A stretch of 64,000 bases of DNA from Eulemur rufifrons (lineage: Eukaryota; Chordata; Mammalia; Primates; Lemuridae): NCBI RefSeq assembly GCF_041146395.1, contig NC_091000.1:12786501-12850500 (forward strand). The letters run 5' to 3'. The notes below the pieces were generated by a model. It searched no databases. It was given only the letters and a program-made list of their open reading frames with translations, and was not told the origin of the DNA. The position numbers were made by a program, and so were the translations under genes. Shown here piece after piece: positions 11,192-26,984 of this stretch (position 1 is the first letter of the stretch; each line of letters begins with the position of its first letter).

Positions 11192-11256
11192 AAAACCCAT
11201 TAATATCCTAATGATCAGTTTGGAATATGCTGGAATAGAATTAATAATCACTTCAG

Positions 11257-11563
11257 GGCCAGGCATAGTGGCTCACACCCGTAATCCTAGCACTCGGGGA
11301 GGCCAAGGAGTGAGGATCACTTGAGGCCAAGAGTTCAAGACCAGCCTGAGCAAGAGCGAGACCCTGTCTCTACTACAAATAGAAAAATTAGTTGCGTGTG
11401 GTGGTGCACACCTGTAGTCCCAGCTACTCAGGAGGCTGAGGCAGGAGGATCACTTGAGCCCAGGAGTTTGAGGCTACAGTGAGCTGTGATGAGGCCACTG
11501 CCCTCATGCCTGGGCAACAGCAGGAAGCCCTGTCTCAGATAATAAAAATAATAATAATAATAT
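11257..11563 (+). mobile_element. older dimeric Alu (AluJ-like), plus
   Basis: It starts 'ggccaggcatagtggctcac' and has both arms. The linker is the short 'ctacaaatagaaaaattag' rather than the lemur insertion, and the tail is (ATA)n. Many differences from consensus suggest an AluJ-age copy that predates the lemur-type Alus elsewhere in this window. Confidence 0.9.
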
Positions 11564-11788
11564 CAATGCAATTGTATTACCATTTATTCTGGACATGTAT
11601 TCATTTTTATTAATTAGTTATCTAGTATTCCTGATTTATAAGCACTAACTTTCCCCACTTTTGTGTGACTTCTTTGCACTCTATTCTTGTAAATCCTCAG
11701 ACGGCCAGTCTCTACCACTGCAGACAGACAAACACTTCCCATGAGTTATCAGGCTGCACTCCTAATCCCTGGCCAAGGGCTTTGAGAC

Positions 11789-12358
11789 TGTGGTGACTTT
11801 GTGCTGTGTCAACGTGGCTAAACTAGAACTATGTTTCCCAGAAAATCTGAGCAAAATCTGGAAGGCATAAGTGACACAGCAGCCGTGATTGCAGTTAGAA
11901 AGCTGGTGCCGGGTCAGGCACTGTGGCAGCTCACACACAATGCCACACATCTACTGGCTCCTTCTGCTGGTCGGGGCAGCAGCTGAACCTGCAGTTCCTC
12001 CAGCTGTCACCAGAACTGCTTCTTCAGCTTCTCTGAATCCTGGGTTTATGACACTTGCACGGTGAAGTGCACCAGGCCACCCTCATTGTCAAGGTTGGAG
12101 GGCTGGAGGCATGAGAGACCAACGTGGGAGATGCTGGTTCCAGCCTGCCCGTGCAGGAGGAGTGTGTGCTTGCCCTCTCCTGCTCCACAGCCACCTCGCC
12201 AGCCCTGCTGACCTCTGGCCCAAGGCTGGACACAGGGACGACTGGCTGCACAGACCGCTTGACCAGCTCTCATAGTCATGTAAGTTCTAATCCCTATAAT
12301 AAACTCTGCATTTTGCTCAAGGTTGATTTTCTTCCATGATCAAACTTTAACTGATACA
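11789..12358 (+). mobile_element. ERVL/MaLR-type LTR with attached internal sequence
   Basis: It starts TGTGGTGACTTTGTG with 'ctgtgtcaacgtggctaaac' and ends 'tttaactgataca', the typical ERVL LTR close. AATAAA is present near 12298. The sequence directly after it reads like ERVL/MaLR primer-site and internal text. The central portion is GC-rich and diverged, so the subfamily (MLT2-like) is uncertain. Confidence 0.6.
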
Positions 12359-13265
12359 GATTTTGGAACCAAAGTAGGTGTTGCTGCAATAAAACCCTAA
12401 AACGTGTGGCACTGGCTTCGGGACCTGGTAGTGGATAGAAGGTAGAGGGGCCTTGAGAAGTCCGTCAGTGAGGGCTTAACTAAACACAAGAAAAAATATT
12501 ATTGAAACCTGGAAGAAAGGAGATATTTTTATGTAGTGGTGGGAAGTTTAGCAACGTTGAAACCCCGGGTAACTTGGAAAACAGAAAATGTATCAACAAA
12601 CTGTGGGATTTAATTAAGGGGATTTATAGGCACAGGGTTGAAAGTGCCATCTGACTTCTAGCTGCCCACCATAAAATAATAGAAAATAGAGATGAGCTAA
12701 CGAACAAATGGTTAAATATAAAGGTGGCAGGAGTTTGAAAATAAAATGGTTTCTCATTCTCAGTTTCTCCAGATGGCAAACAAAGCTAAAATTAAGAAAT
12801 AGCTTCTGGAACTGGTCTAGATGGAGTGGGCAGATGCCATGATCTCTCTCCTGGTGGTTACATCTACAAACCCTCGGGGAGACATAAAGCAACTAACAGG
12901 GTACCCTGGAAGGAAATATTAGCAGGTGGGTTGGGGAAGGAAATCAAAACTCCAAGAAAGACCAATAAGGGGGTAAGTATCCTGAGTGTTTTTTTCCTCC
13001 CATATCTCTTGGCATAAACTCAGGGCAGCCAGAAACCTGGAGCTGCTTACGTGACATGGACAGAAAAAGAGAAACTTTCTAATCAAGGAAAGGGAGCAGG
13101 AGTCTCTGCATGAGAGAGTGGGGGGAAATCTGGTTTTGTTCCATCCTGACCTGTCCTGATACCACAAAGCAATCAGACTTGGGGGTCTTGGGGAGGAAAT
13201 GAGTATATTTTGCCTGTGGGAGGGGTGTGGGTCTTTGTGGCCAGAGGGCAGACTGGCAGACTACA
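12359..13265 (+). mobile_element. MaLR/ERVL internal sequence, decayed
   Basis: Right after the LTR, 'gattttggaaccaaagtagg' resembles the Leu-type primer binding site region (tggtaccagaagtgggg style). It is followed by 'tgctgcaataaaaccctaaa', 'tggcactggcttcgggacct' and later 'gagatgagctaacgaacaaa', as in MaLR internal sequence. No reading frame survives beyond about 90 codons. Confidence is best for the first 200 bases and falls after about 12.9 kb. Confidence 0.5.
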
Positions 13266-13284
13266 TCATCCAAAGATGGCCATA

Positions 13285-13690
13285 ACAGTATCTCTCATCC
13301 CACATGCTCTTTTGACAATGTGATCTTGTCATCTTCAGTCAAGAGATGAAGTCTATGTCCCTTCCCCGGAACCTGGATGGACCTTTGTGACTGCTTCAGC
13401 CAATATAGTATAGCAGAAGTAACACTCTCTGATTCCAAGGCTAGATTATAAAAGGCAATGCAGTTTTTTTCCTAGCTTTTTCTAAGGATACTTGCTCTTG
13501 GAACCCAGCGGCCATGTTGTAAGGAAGCCCAGAACACGTGGTGAGGCCACATGTGGCGGTGCCCACGGACTGGGCTGGAGGTCTAGTCAATCAACCCCCA
13601 GACTGTAAGAGATGGTAACAGTGAATGACTTTTATTGTTTTATGCTACTAAAGTTGGAGTGGTTTGTTGTAGCAACAGAAAACTAGAACA
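13285..13690 (+). mobile_element. older MaLR MLT1-type LTR
   Basis: The blocks 'gattccaaggctagattata', 'aaaggcaatgcag', 'cttgctcttggaacccagc', 'ggccatgttgtaaggaagcc' and the ending 'gtttgttgtagcaacagaaaactagaaca' match an older MLT1 subfamily. It differs in sequence from the LTR at 11789-12358, so the two are not paired LTRs of one provirus. Confidence 0.75.
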
Positions 13691-16889
<3,199 letters not shown>

Positions 16890-17070
16890 AACCCTCACTT
16901 TTGTTGCAGAGCTCCACTGCCAGTTCCCAGCCATGCGACTTCTTGGAGCCTCAGTTTCCTCATCTGCAAAATGGTGACAGCTACCTTTGTCACCTGTTTT
17001 CTTCACAAGATTACTGTGAGGCTCAAATAAGATAACGTGGGCAAGAACACTGTGAAAGGCTTGGCAAGCC
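16890..17070 (+). mobile_element. MIR SINE, plus
   Basis: 'cctcagtttcctcatctgca' plus 'aaatggtgacagctacc', followed by 'tgtgaggctcaaataagata', is the MIR core. The tRNA-like head is worn. Confidence 0.8.
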
Positions 17071-20000
17071 ACAAGAAAGTAAGGAAAACATGCAGATAAT
17101 TTGCAACAAAAATAATTAGGCATTCACTTAAATGCAGCTTTTGTTCCTTTCTTGCATCTAATTAAATCAAGATAAATGTCAGGTGTAGGATTCTTAAGGA
17201 TTTTTGTTTGTTTTGTTTTTGCTGGGCAAGAGAAATATGCCCACAAGTACCTTGGGGATATAGTTAATTTGGTTTTTCTGTGCTCAAGGATTAAAGCCTT
17301 ATCTGGATTTGTTACAGCTTTTTCCCCTTTCAGCCATTTTGATGTTAATGTAGCAAAGTTCAGCAAAGATGAATATTCTAAATATATATCACTTTATTTA
17401 ATGAGCATCTTCATTAATAGTTATGTTTCATCACATGACTGGCCTTTTCAAAAGCAAGAGGAGGTAGATGGCAAGCCAACCCTTGTGCCTGCTTGGAGAA
17501 CAAAATTTGGAGACCCAAATAGGTAAATTTAATTAGAGAGCTCACATGGAATGATTGCGGGATTCAGGCAAATCTCCCCTGCCTTACAGCAGGAGGGCTT
17601 TGTTCTAGTGTGTAGCATTTCAAAGGCCCTAGTCCATGAGAGCCCTTGTTTCCTACTGCACGGATGCCTCTGCAGCTGCTGTAAGGTGTCGGGATTTCAT
17701 TTTAAATACAAAATGTTCTCCAGCTTCTATGATAACCTGCAGCTCTTTAACCACTCTGTGCAAGAAGCTGAACATTGCACGTTGTCCCCAGAGCTGCTTT
17801 GGACCAAAAGCAAAATATTTTTCACTTCCAAGAATCAGCGAAGGACCACCTATCAGTGGAATTTAAAGTATTTCTCCAATTAAGCTCCAGACCTACAGAG
17901 TCAGTTTTGAATGTGAGAGGAAAGGGACAGTGAGTTAGCAGAGTTGCTCTTAAAAAAGCTATTCTTGACATGACAAGGCTCTCTGTTCAGGGCAGCCTTC
18001 AGCCCTCTTTCTGAATAAGGAAACACCTGAATTCGCGACTAGGACTGCAAAGCCCTCCTTCTCTAAGCAAAAAGAGAGAGAAAATTCTGTGGATCTTTCG
18101 GTGTCGTTATCTAACACTCAACGTCTAGAAGAAGCAAATATCTAGTACTCACAAGTAGTGTAACTAGTCAGTAGGTAATGAATGTCAGTTGAAGGAATGA
18201 GTTAATGAATACCATAATATCCATAACATTTTAGCTTTAAAGAGCATTTTCTTTGCAAAACTCCATCAGGCTGAGTTCAAGCTGTTCTTTACAATTCTAA
18301 AAATACATGCCTGTAAGGTGTAGCACAACTCACACTCACAGATGGATAGACTCACCTGGCATGCCAGGTCACCTGCACCAGACCTGGCTTGGCACTTCGT
18401 GGGAGAGGTCCCAGCAGGCTTCCCTTAGATCCTGCGACCTTTTCTGTCCATTCATTTCGGGAACAACCATTAGCTAGACCCGGGTTTATTGCTAGGCTAT
18501 CACTTTTTCTTCCTTGTAAATTATTCAGAATTGACCACACTAGAGTTTGCTACATTCCACATACTTGCACCAAATATCCATAACACTAAGTGTCAAACAA
18601 TGGCATTTAGTTGTGTTCTGGAGGACTATTTGAGCAATGATTATAGATTCGATAGGAATCTATAGAAAAAGAAGTGAACGGGCATGACTGTCATTGTCGT
18701 CCATTACATATTCAAATCCTTCTGTCTTATTTTGTTTCTGTCAGAAATGGAATAGAAACAAAATATCAAGGTTTTATTTATGCCACTGGTTGTCACATAT
18801 ATATTCATTTACTTTTTCTCTTTCCAAATGTGACTCAGGTGGGAAGGTGGCAATTTTCACAGAAATACTTAACTTTCCACAGAACCAAGATGTCCCTGAC
18901 GGAGGTGACCTTTGGGGCCCAAGACACCAGATCACACAAGAGGGTCTGGTGCAACAGCTAACCCTCTTCCCTCTCCTTGTCCCAAACCTGAGGGCCTTAG
19001 AACAAGAGCCCCTGGGATTTGTCATACTGTAATTTCTACAGGTAAAAAGTTGTGTGCCTGATAAAGCCAACTGTCATGTAAATGTTTGGTAGTACCTATG
19101 GGTTTTTTGTGCTGAGCATGTTAAAGAAAAGGTAGTACTGAAGGCTGCAGTTTCCCAGAGTTGGGCACCAGGACCCCAAGAGCAAAGGTCTTAACTCAGA
19201 GCCGTCACTCAGAGGCATTTATAGAGAGTGTGTAGCTCACTGCACTTGCCCAAGAGCAAGGCCCCTTCAGGGCCTTTTATAATAAAGCCCTTTAACCATG
19301 AAGGGAGTGATTCTTTGGGATCCTTATAAGGCACACTAAGAAGATAAAAGAAAGAGGAAGGGTGATAAGAGGGGAAAGGGAACATTCCTCCATCTGCTTT
19401 CCTGCTTCGAACCTAACCAGATAGCATCACCAAGATCACAGGTCACGGAGTCCTTCGGGGGCTACAGATCCAGGAGTTTCTCTGGACAACTCCTGCTTAA
19501 ATATGTCCTTGTTATACTTAATGGTTGATCCAACCTGCAACTACTCACCTTTTTTCCTTTCTACATCTCTGAGCTTCCTTCCAGTGAGATCACTAGTTTT
19601 AGGGTGGTACACTTGAAATCTAGGCACATTGCTTATGCCTCTTTTTTAGCATTTTATTATGAACTCTTTCTTCCTAACACCTTTAAGGCTGTCGTGCCTA
19701 AGTGTACGTGTGCACTTTTTGTCTGTCTGAATTGAGAAAAATGACGAAGCATTAGGGACATCCTAGTTTTGCATATGCATATCAGCAGATCCTTACATTT
19801 AATTCCCCACGGGGGTGAGGTGCCGTGTATTCCAGCCCGCGTCATCTTGGCAGTTCCTCCTTCAGGTCAGTCCTGTGAGCACAGCCTGTCCCTGAGAGGA
19901 ACTGAGCTACTAAGGTACAGTTTCTAAATGTGGGATTTCCTATTCAGGACTTCCCAAGTCATTCCTGAACCACCCAGAAGGAGTACGGACAGAATCACTT

Positions 20001-20910
20001 GCTAAAGTGGCAAAGCGAGTGCCCGCAGCTGGCCAGGCTGAGCTGTTTCTGAAGCGCAGAGCAGCTATGACTCACCCCTCCTACAGTCCGTTACCTTCCC
20101 ACTCCTGTCACCAGACCAGCTACTCCTCTCATTCTGACTCCTACAAACCCACTTATTTTCAAATTTGCTCAATAACCATGACATTCAAACTCAACCTGCT
20201 CCATGCACAGGATGCTGAGAAAACACACAGCGCGAATCAAGGGTTCGCAGAAGAAATCATGACCACAGAGTGAGGATTGTTTTCCCTGGACTTTGGGTGG
20301 TGAGACATAACTGCTAATAAGAGACAAAGCAAGTTCTAGGACGTGTGCCATCCTGCCCAATTGAGTTAAGGGAATGTAGTCATCCTAACTGGTGATTTTC
20401 AGGAAGCCACACAACATTTTAATTGAATGCACAGGCTCCTGCATGATTAGGAACATAATACTTTGGTGCCCGGGCCGGATTGAGCTGGTAACAATGAGCT
20501 GAGATGGCTTCCTGCCATGAAGCAGGGATGCCCAAGCTCATTCTCCCTGTGACACTTCCAGGCCCTGTTGCAAAGTCACAAAACAATTTTCAGAGACGGT
20601 TCAGGTCTTTCCTGCAGGATTCCAACTGCCAATATGATATAAAAATGCAATGACTGCATAAGAGAGGATTGCAGCTGGATTTAAGAGGAACTTTTTGGAA
20701 GAAAGGACAAGAAGAAACCAGCAGTTTGCTGCAAAGTCACCGAACCAAGTAGCAAGTAGCACAAACTCTTCACATCCTTCCAGCAGACATAAGTTTAAAG
20801 GGGTTTCTGGTCATGCAGCCATTTCTCAGATTTGTATCCTAAGCCTACCTGTATCTGCCCAGAGTTCAGGGAATCCAGAAACCCCCAATACTTCAGAAAG
20901 AGGAGATATT
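17071..20910. other. long unique stretch, few repeats
   Basis: I recognise no mobile element over most of this stretch. Two plus-strand frames of 116 (17176-17526) and 110 codons (17551-17883) and overlapping frames at 18674-19070 show no domains and lack the two-strand contrast expected of exons. It is a good place to look for conserved noncoding DNA or undetected small exons. Confidence 0.4.
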
Positions 20911-20914
20911 CAAC

Positions 20915-20980
20915 AGACTCATTCAGCAAATATTTGTCGAGTGCCTACCATGTTCCAGGCAGTAAGACACAAGGTGTTAC
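20915..20980. mobile_element. ancient interspersed-repeat fragment
   Basis: 'ctcattcagcaaatatttgt' followed by 'cgagtgcctaccatgttcca' is the common 'attcaacaaatatttattgagtgcctactatgtgccaggc' motif found in old mammalian repeats. The family is not assigned. Confidence 0.5.
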
Positions 20981-21414
20981 GATAACAATAGTTGGCTTAG
21001 ATTGGATTATCTGTGGGGATCCCCAAGAGGTATAGTCAACATGAGCCTGAATTAGAAATACCTCTTATTTTTTGATGTTGTGATTTTTTTTTTATTTCTT
21101 TGCTTTAAAAGTTAGATCAGTGTGGGCCAAAGCCTTTCACTTTAAATTGAGCTCTGGATACCTGTATGCAATTTTCAGTGGAAGGTTCACTGAAATATCC
21201 CTCAGAGCAGCTCTTCCTCTCAACATGTTTACACCTAAACTCACTGTCTCCCCTCCAGATCTTCAGTTAGTGGTGCTCAATCACCCAGATCAGGACCTAT
21301 GAGTCACCCTGGCCTCTTTCTATTAATACTTCCTTACTTCCAAGATCCAATCAATCACCACATCGTTTCACTTTTACCTCTTAAACACAGCTCAAACAAT
21401 ATAATAATGGTCTC

Positions 21415-21610
21415 TTCTGTAGATACTGCACTAGGCACATCAAAGATGGGTGCCATTATTATCACTCTCACCTGACAGGTAAATAAACATGGCTACAGAG
21501 GTTAAATAGCTTCCCTAAATCACACAACAAGTATACAGCAAAGCCGAAAATCAAGCTCAAGTCTGTCTGATTCTAAAGATGTGGATTCTTAAACCTCGGG
21601 CCTCCAGTTC
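21415..21610 (-). mobile_element. MIR SINE, minus
   Basis: 'ctgcactaggcacatcaaag', 'taaatagcttccctaaatca' and 'cacaacaagtatacagcaaa' match the reverse complement of MIR, ending near the tRNA-like head. Confidence 0.75.
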
Positions 21611-21704
21611 AGCAATCACTGCCCTGGTGAAGCCTAACTCCATCTTTAGTCTCCTTACTGGTCTCTCGGCCTCCACTTTCCTTTTTTAATGCCTTTTCTA
21701 TCTT

Positions 21705-24256
21705 TATTGTTTTTTAAAGTCAAGTTTATATAGGTATAATATACAAAAGTAAAATTCACCCCTTTTAAGTACGGTATGATGAGTTTTGACAAATGTATAT
21801 GGTTGGGTAAACACCACCATAATCATGATATAGAACATTCCCATCACCCCAAAAAGTTCTTTATGACTTTTTACTGTCAATCTCCTTCCCTGGTTCCTGA
21901 CCTTGGCAATCACTAATCTGATTTTTCTTTCCATAGTTTTCCCTTTTAGAGAATACAGTGTAAATGGAGGCATACAGTGTATAACTTTGGTGTCTGGCTA
22001 CTATCATTTAGCATAAAGCTTTTGATTTCATCCATGTTGTTGTGGGTACCAATAGTTGAGTCCTGTTTATGGCTGAGTAGTATTCCTTTGCATGGATGTA
22101 TCACTGTTTGTTTATGCAGTCACCACATGAAGGACATGTGAGTAATTTCCAGTTTGGGGGCTACTGTGAATAAAGCTACTAGAAATATGCATGTACAGGT
22201 CTTTACATGAACACGTTTTACCTTCTCTTGGGTAAATGAACACATAGGAGTGGAATATAGGTTGTATAGAAAATGTATGTCTATACTTAACTTTATAACA
22301 ATCTGGCACACTGTTTTCCAAGTGGCTATATCATTTTGCATACCAACCAGCAATGAAAGAGAGTTCCAGTTGTTCTAAATCCTTACCAACAGTTAGTATT
22401 GACAGTCTTTTTAATTTTAGCCATGCTAATATGCATGTAGTGGTATCTCATTATGGTTTCTATTTGCATTCTCCTACCAGCTCATGCTGTTGAGCATCTG
22501 TCTCATGTGATTATTTGCTACCTGTCTTCTTTAGTTAAGTATCTGTTCAAATCTTTAGCTCATTTTTAAATTGGGTGGTTGATCTTTATTGAATTTTGGG
22601 AGTTTGTATTCTACATACAAGTCCTTTATCAGATGTGTTGTGCAAATATTTTCTCCAAATCTATTGCTTGACTTTTTATTTTCTTAACAGTGTCTTTTGA
22701 AGACTAGAAGTTCTTAATTCTGATTAGTGCAATTTATTGATTTTTTTTTCTTTTATGGTTCCTGCTTTTTCTGTCTTATCTAAGAAATCTTTGCCTCAGC
22801 CAAGGTCACACAAATGTTCTCCTACACTTTCTTCTGGATGTTTTACAGTATGGGCTCTTACATTTATTTAGATCTATGATCTATTTTGAGTTAACTTGCA
22901 TATGGTACAAAGTAAAGGCCAAGGTTCATTCCTGTACCTATGAATGTCCAATTGTTTGAACACCATTTATTGAAAAGATTTTATTCTTTCCCCATGAAAT
23001 TATGCTGGTATGTTTACCAAAATCAATTGACCATATATGTGTGGATCTATTTCAGGTCTCTTTATTCTGTTCCATTGATCTACATAGCTTAACTTTATGC
23101 CAATAAGATATTATCTTGAATACTGTAGTTTTATAAGTCTTGAATCAAGTAGTATAACTTCAAAAACATTTTAGCTATATTAGTTTTTTTTTTTTTACAT
23201 TTGATATAAGTGGTAAAATCAGCATGTCAATTTTGACAAAAAGCTTACTGAGATTTTGACTGGGATTGCATTGAATATATTAATCAATTTGGAGAGAATT
23301 GATATCTTAACAATATTGAGCTTTCTAATCCTTGAAAATGTTTTAAGTCTTCTTTGATTTTAACATTTTGTAGTTTTCTATGTACATCATACTTTTTTTG
23401 TTAAATTTATCCCTAAGTATTTCATTTTTTATCATATGGTAAATGATTTTTTACTTCAATACCTACTTGCTTTTAGTGAAATTGTAACCTGTAAACCTTG
23501 ATAAACTCATTTATTCTAGTAGCTTTATTTGTAAATTATTTGGGATCTTCTGTGCATATGATCATGTAATTTGTGAGTAAAGACAGTGTTACTTCTTCCT
23601 TTCAAATCTGTGTGCATTTTGTATAATTTTCTTGCCTTAGTGCACTGGGCAGGACCTCTAATACAGTATTGAGGGCAAGTGGTGAGAACTGACATCCTTC
23701 CCTTGTGCTCATTCTTGGAGGTAAAGCATTCAGTCTTTCACCATTAAGTATGAAGTTACCTATAGGTTTTTCATAGCTATCCCTTACCAGAATAAGGAGG
23801 TTACCGTCTATTCCTCATTTCCTGAGAAATTTTTTTGTTTTATCATGAACTGATGTTAAATTTTGTAAAATTCCTTTTCTGCATCTATTGACATAATCAT
23901 ATAGTTTATCTTTTATCATGTTAGTATAATGAATTACATTGGTTTTCAAATATCTTGCATTCCTCAGATAAATCCCACTTAGTCATGATATATTATTCCT
24001 TTTACATATTGCTAGATTACATTTTCTAATATTTTGTTAAGTATCTTTGCATCTGTGCTCATGAAGAATATTAATCTATAGTTATTTTTTTTCCTATAAT
24101 GTTTTTGTCTTGTTTTAGTGTCAGGATTATGTTGGCCCATATTTTGGAAGAGTTTGTGAAGAATTGATGCTATTTTCCCTTAAATGTTTGATAAAATTCA
24201 CCACTGAAGTAATCTAGGTCAGGAGTTTCTTTGTGGAAAGGTTTTTAACTACAAAT
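21705..24256 (-). mobile_element. L1 LINE, minus strand, 3' UTR through ORF2 (left block)
   Basis: Antisense L1 3' sequence starts near 'caagtttatataggtataat'. It runs through the ORF2 C-terminal text ('tgtttatggctgagtagtat', 'ggctactgtgaataaagct', 'ttgggagtttgtattctaca', 'ttccattgatctacatagc') towards the reverse transcriptase region. All frames carry many stops. The catalytic FADD site region, near 23560-23580, is mutated. It is an L1M/early L1P-age copy. It continues after two Alus, at 25057. Confidence 0.9.
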
Positions 24257-24644
24257 TCAATTTCTTGTTTTTTTTTTTTTTTTTTTTGTTTTGTTTTGTT
24301 TTTTTTTTTTGTTTTTTGTTGAGACAGAGTCTCACTTTGTTGCCCAGGCTAGAGTGAGTGCCGTGGCGTCAGCTTAGCTCACAGCAACCTCAGACTCCTC
24401 GGCTTAAGCGATCCTACTGCCTCAGCCTCCCGAGTAGCTGGGACTACAGGCATGCGCCACTATGCCCGGCTAATTTTTTCTATATAGATTTTTAGTTGTC
24501 CATATAATGTCGTTCTATTTTTAGTAGAGACGGGGTCTCGCTCAGGCTGGTCTCGAACTCCTGACCTTGAGCAATCCACCCGCCTCGGCCTCCCAGAGTG
24601 CTAGGATTACAGGCGTGAGCCACCGCGCCCGGCCTCAATTTCTT
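24257..24644 (-). mobile_element. lemur-type Alu, minus, in L1
   Basis: A T-rich tail (24268-24320, with TTTTG units) precedes an antisense dimer ending 'ccgcgcccggcc' at 24634. The 10-bp duplication tcaatttctt lies at 24257-24266 and 24635-24644. It lacks 'ctcttg' in the 'gtctcgctcaggctgg' part compared with its neighbour, a small deletion. Confidence 0.95.
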
Positions 24645-24670
24645 TAATTCAATGTTTAAAACAGGCTATT

Positions 24671-25056
24671 CAGGCTTTTTCTTTTTCTTTTCTTTTTTTT
24701 TTTTTTTGTTGTTGTTGTTGTTGTTGAGACAGAGTCTCACTCTGTTGCCCAGGCTAGAGTGAGTGCCGTGGCGTCAGCTTAGCTCACAGCAACCTCAAAC
24801 TCCTGGGCTTAAGCGATCCTACTGCCTCAGCCTCCCGAGTAGCTGGGACTACAGGCATGCGCCACTATGCCCGGCTAATTTTTTCTGTATAGATTTTTAG
24901 TTGTCCATATAATGTCTTTCTATTTTTAGTAGAGACGGGGTCTCGCTCTTGCTCAGGCTGGTCTCGAACTCCTGACCTCGAGCGATCCACCCGCCTCGGC
25001 CTCCCAGAGTGCTAGGATTACAGGCGTGAGCCACCGCGCCCGGCCCAGGCTATTTC
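24671..25056 (-). mobile_element. lemur-type Alu, minus, second copy 30 bp away
   Basis: A T-rich tail with (GTT)n at about 24707-24726 precedes a full antisense dimer ending at 25045. The flanks are caggctttttc (24671-24681) and caggctatttc (25046-25056), a duplication with one mismatch. It is almost identical to the Alu at 24257-24644 and lies in the same orientation, in the same L1. Confidence 0.93.
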
Positions 25057-25690
25057 TTCTTAAGTAAGCTTCAGTAGTTTGTGTCTGTCAAGAAGTATGT
25101 TCATTTTATCTAAATTATTAAACTTATTGGCATAAAATTGAGCACAATATTCCCTATTATCCTTTTAATATTGATAAGATCTGTAGTGAGATCCCTCTTT
25201 CATTCCTAATATTGGTCATTTGTATCTTTTGTTGTTGTTGTTCTTCAGTCTGGATAGAGGTTTATCAATTGCATTGATCTTTTCAAAGATCCAGATTTTT
25301 GTTTCATTTATTTTCCTTATTTTTTCCTATTTTCTGGTACATTGATTTCTGCTCTTACTTTTAGTATCTCCTTCCTTCTGCTTGCTTTAGTTTTAACTTG
25401 CTTTGTTTTTCAATTTTCTTAAGGTGAAATTATTAATATTAATAACTTGAGAACTTTCTTTCCACCATAACTTTTTAATGTGATAAATTTCCATGGAAAC
25501 CCCATTTTAGCTATGTTCTACAAATTTGATATATTGTGCTGTCAGTTTCATTCACTTCATAATGTTTTCTAATATTCTTACCCGTGGGTTATTTAGAAGT
25601 GTGTTGATTAATATTCAAGTATTTAGAGTTATTTCCAGACATATTTATGTTATTAATTTCTAGTTTAATTCAATGTAGTCAGAAAACTTA
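25057..25690 (-). mobile_element. L1 LINE, minus strand, ORF2 (right block)
   Basis: It resumes the L1 antisense text ('aagtaagcttcagtagtttg', 'ctaaattattaaacttattg', 'ttgcattgatcttttcaaag', 'ttatttccagacatattta'), ending near 25690. The 5' end of ORF2, ORF1 and the 5' UTR are absent, so the copy is 5' truncated. Confidence 0.88.
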
Positions 25691-25694
25691 CTTT

Positions 25695-25925
25695 ATATGA
25701 ATTTAAGCATTCCATCTTTTTCTCCTCAAAACTATACCTTAAATGAAGACTATCTCCATACATTTCTGTGGAGTGATCTCCAGAGTATAGTGTGAATAAA
25801 GCAAAGTGGAAATATATATTATATATGGCTTTTAAATGGAAGCATGAACTACAAAATAACAAAATGATTACCTATAGGAGGGACTGAAGAACCAGGTAGG
25901 TATGAATGATAGAAACTAGATTTCT
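25695..25925 (+). mobile_element. possible old L1M fragment, plus
   Basis: 'gaagactatctccatacatt', 'gtatagtgtgaataaagcaa' and 'gatgattacctata'-like text resemble old L1 3' sequence in sense. The match is weak and the boundaries are uncertain. Confidence 0.35.
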
Positions 25926-25958
25926 CTGAATACACCTTGTTTTGTAAATTTTATTTTG

Positions 25959-26322
<364 letters not shown>

Positions 26323-26980
26323 AAACAAAATTGAGTAAAAGTAAGTGGGAATAAAAACGAATTCTAGAAATCAAAAACAATATGATCACAAAATCGGACA
26401 GACTAGTAAAATGGTTTTTCCACGGTGCTTTGTATTTGCTCATAAAAGTAAACAAATGCTTCCTTTGGACTTTCTTAGAAGTACTAATGGCCCAACTCTG
26501 CAGACTAGTGTTTGTCTGGGATGCAGAGAATAGAGAGGTGACTATAAACCCTAAATCTTCAAAAGGATGTTTTGTAATGAAAATGCCTAATTGCATTAGA
26601 ATCCTGGCTCTACCCTTCAGTATCTGGATCACCTGAGGCAGGTTACTCAGCCTAGCAGGGCTCCTTCGCTCTTTGCCCCTCTTACTTCACCTGCCAAATC
26701 CATTACTTTCTTTCCCCAAGGAACTTTCTGTTCTTTCCACTACAAATCACACTGGTCTGAACCCCACCCCTTAACTTTACCTCCATCTGTTGAATACGGC
26801 CTGGTTCTCAACATGGCAGGACAGACTTACCGGAGACCCTGTGGATATGTTACCTTTTCTTTCCACTTCTCACCAGGTCAATGTCCCCAAATCACATACA
26901 CAGTAGGGGCGGAGGGAATATCTCTTTCTGACCCCAAAGCCCACACTTTTTGCAAATTCCATGAAGATAAAAGACAAGAT
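26323..26980. other. unique DNA, possible MIR remnant
   Basis: 'gaatcctggctctacccttc' and 'tcacctgaggcaggttactc' near 26600-26660 may be a plus-strand MIR core. The rest is unrecognised. Overlapping frames on both strands at 26318-26636 look like chance. Confidence 0.4.
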
Positions 26981-26984
26981 CATT

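Noticed and set aside
11789..13690. Reading 11789-12358 and 13285-13690 as the two LTRs of one provirus
   Set aside because: The two LTRs differ in landmarks and endings, so they belong to different families.
17176..17526. 116-codon plus-strand frame in unique DNA
   Set aside because: Not covered by a repeat, but no domain, start context or neighbouring exon is recognisable. Kept only as a place to check, not as a gene.
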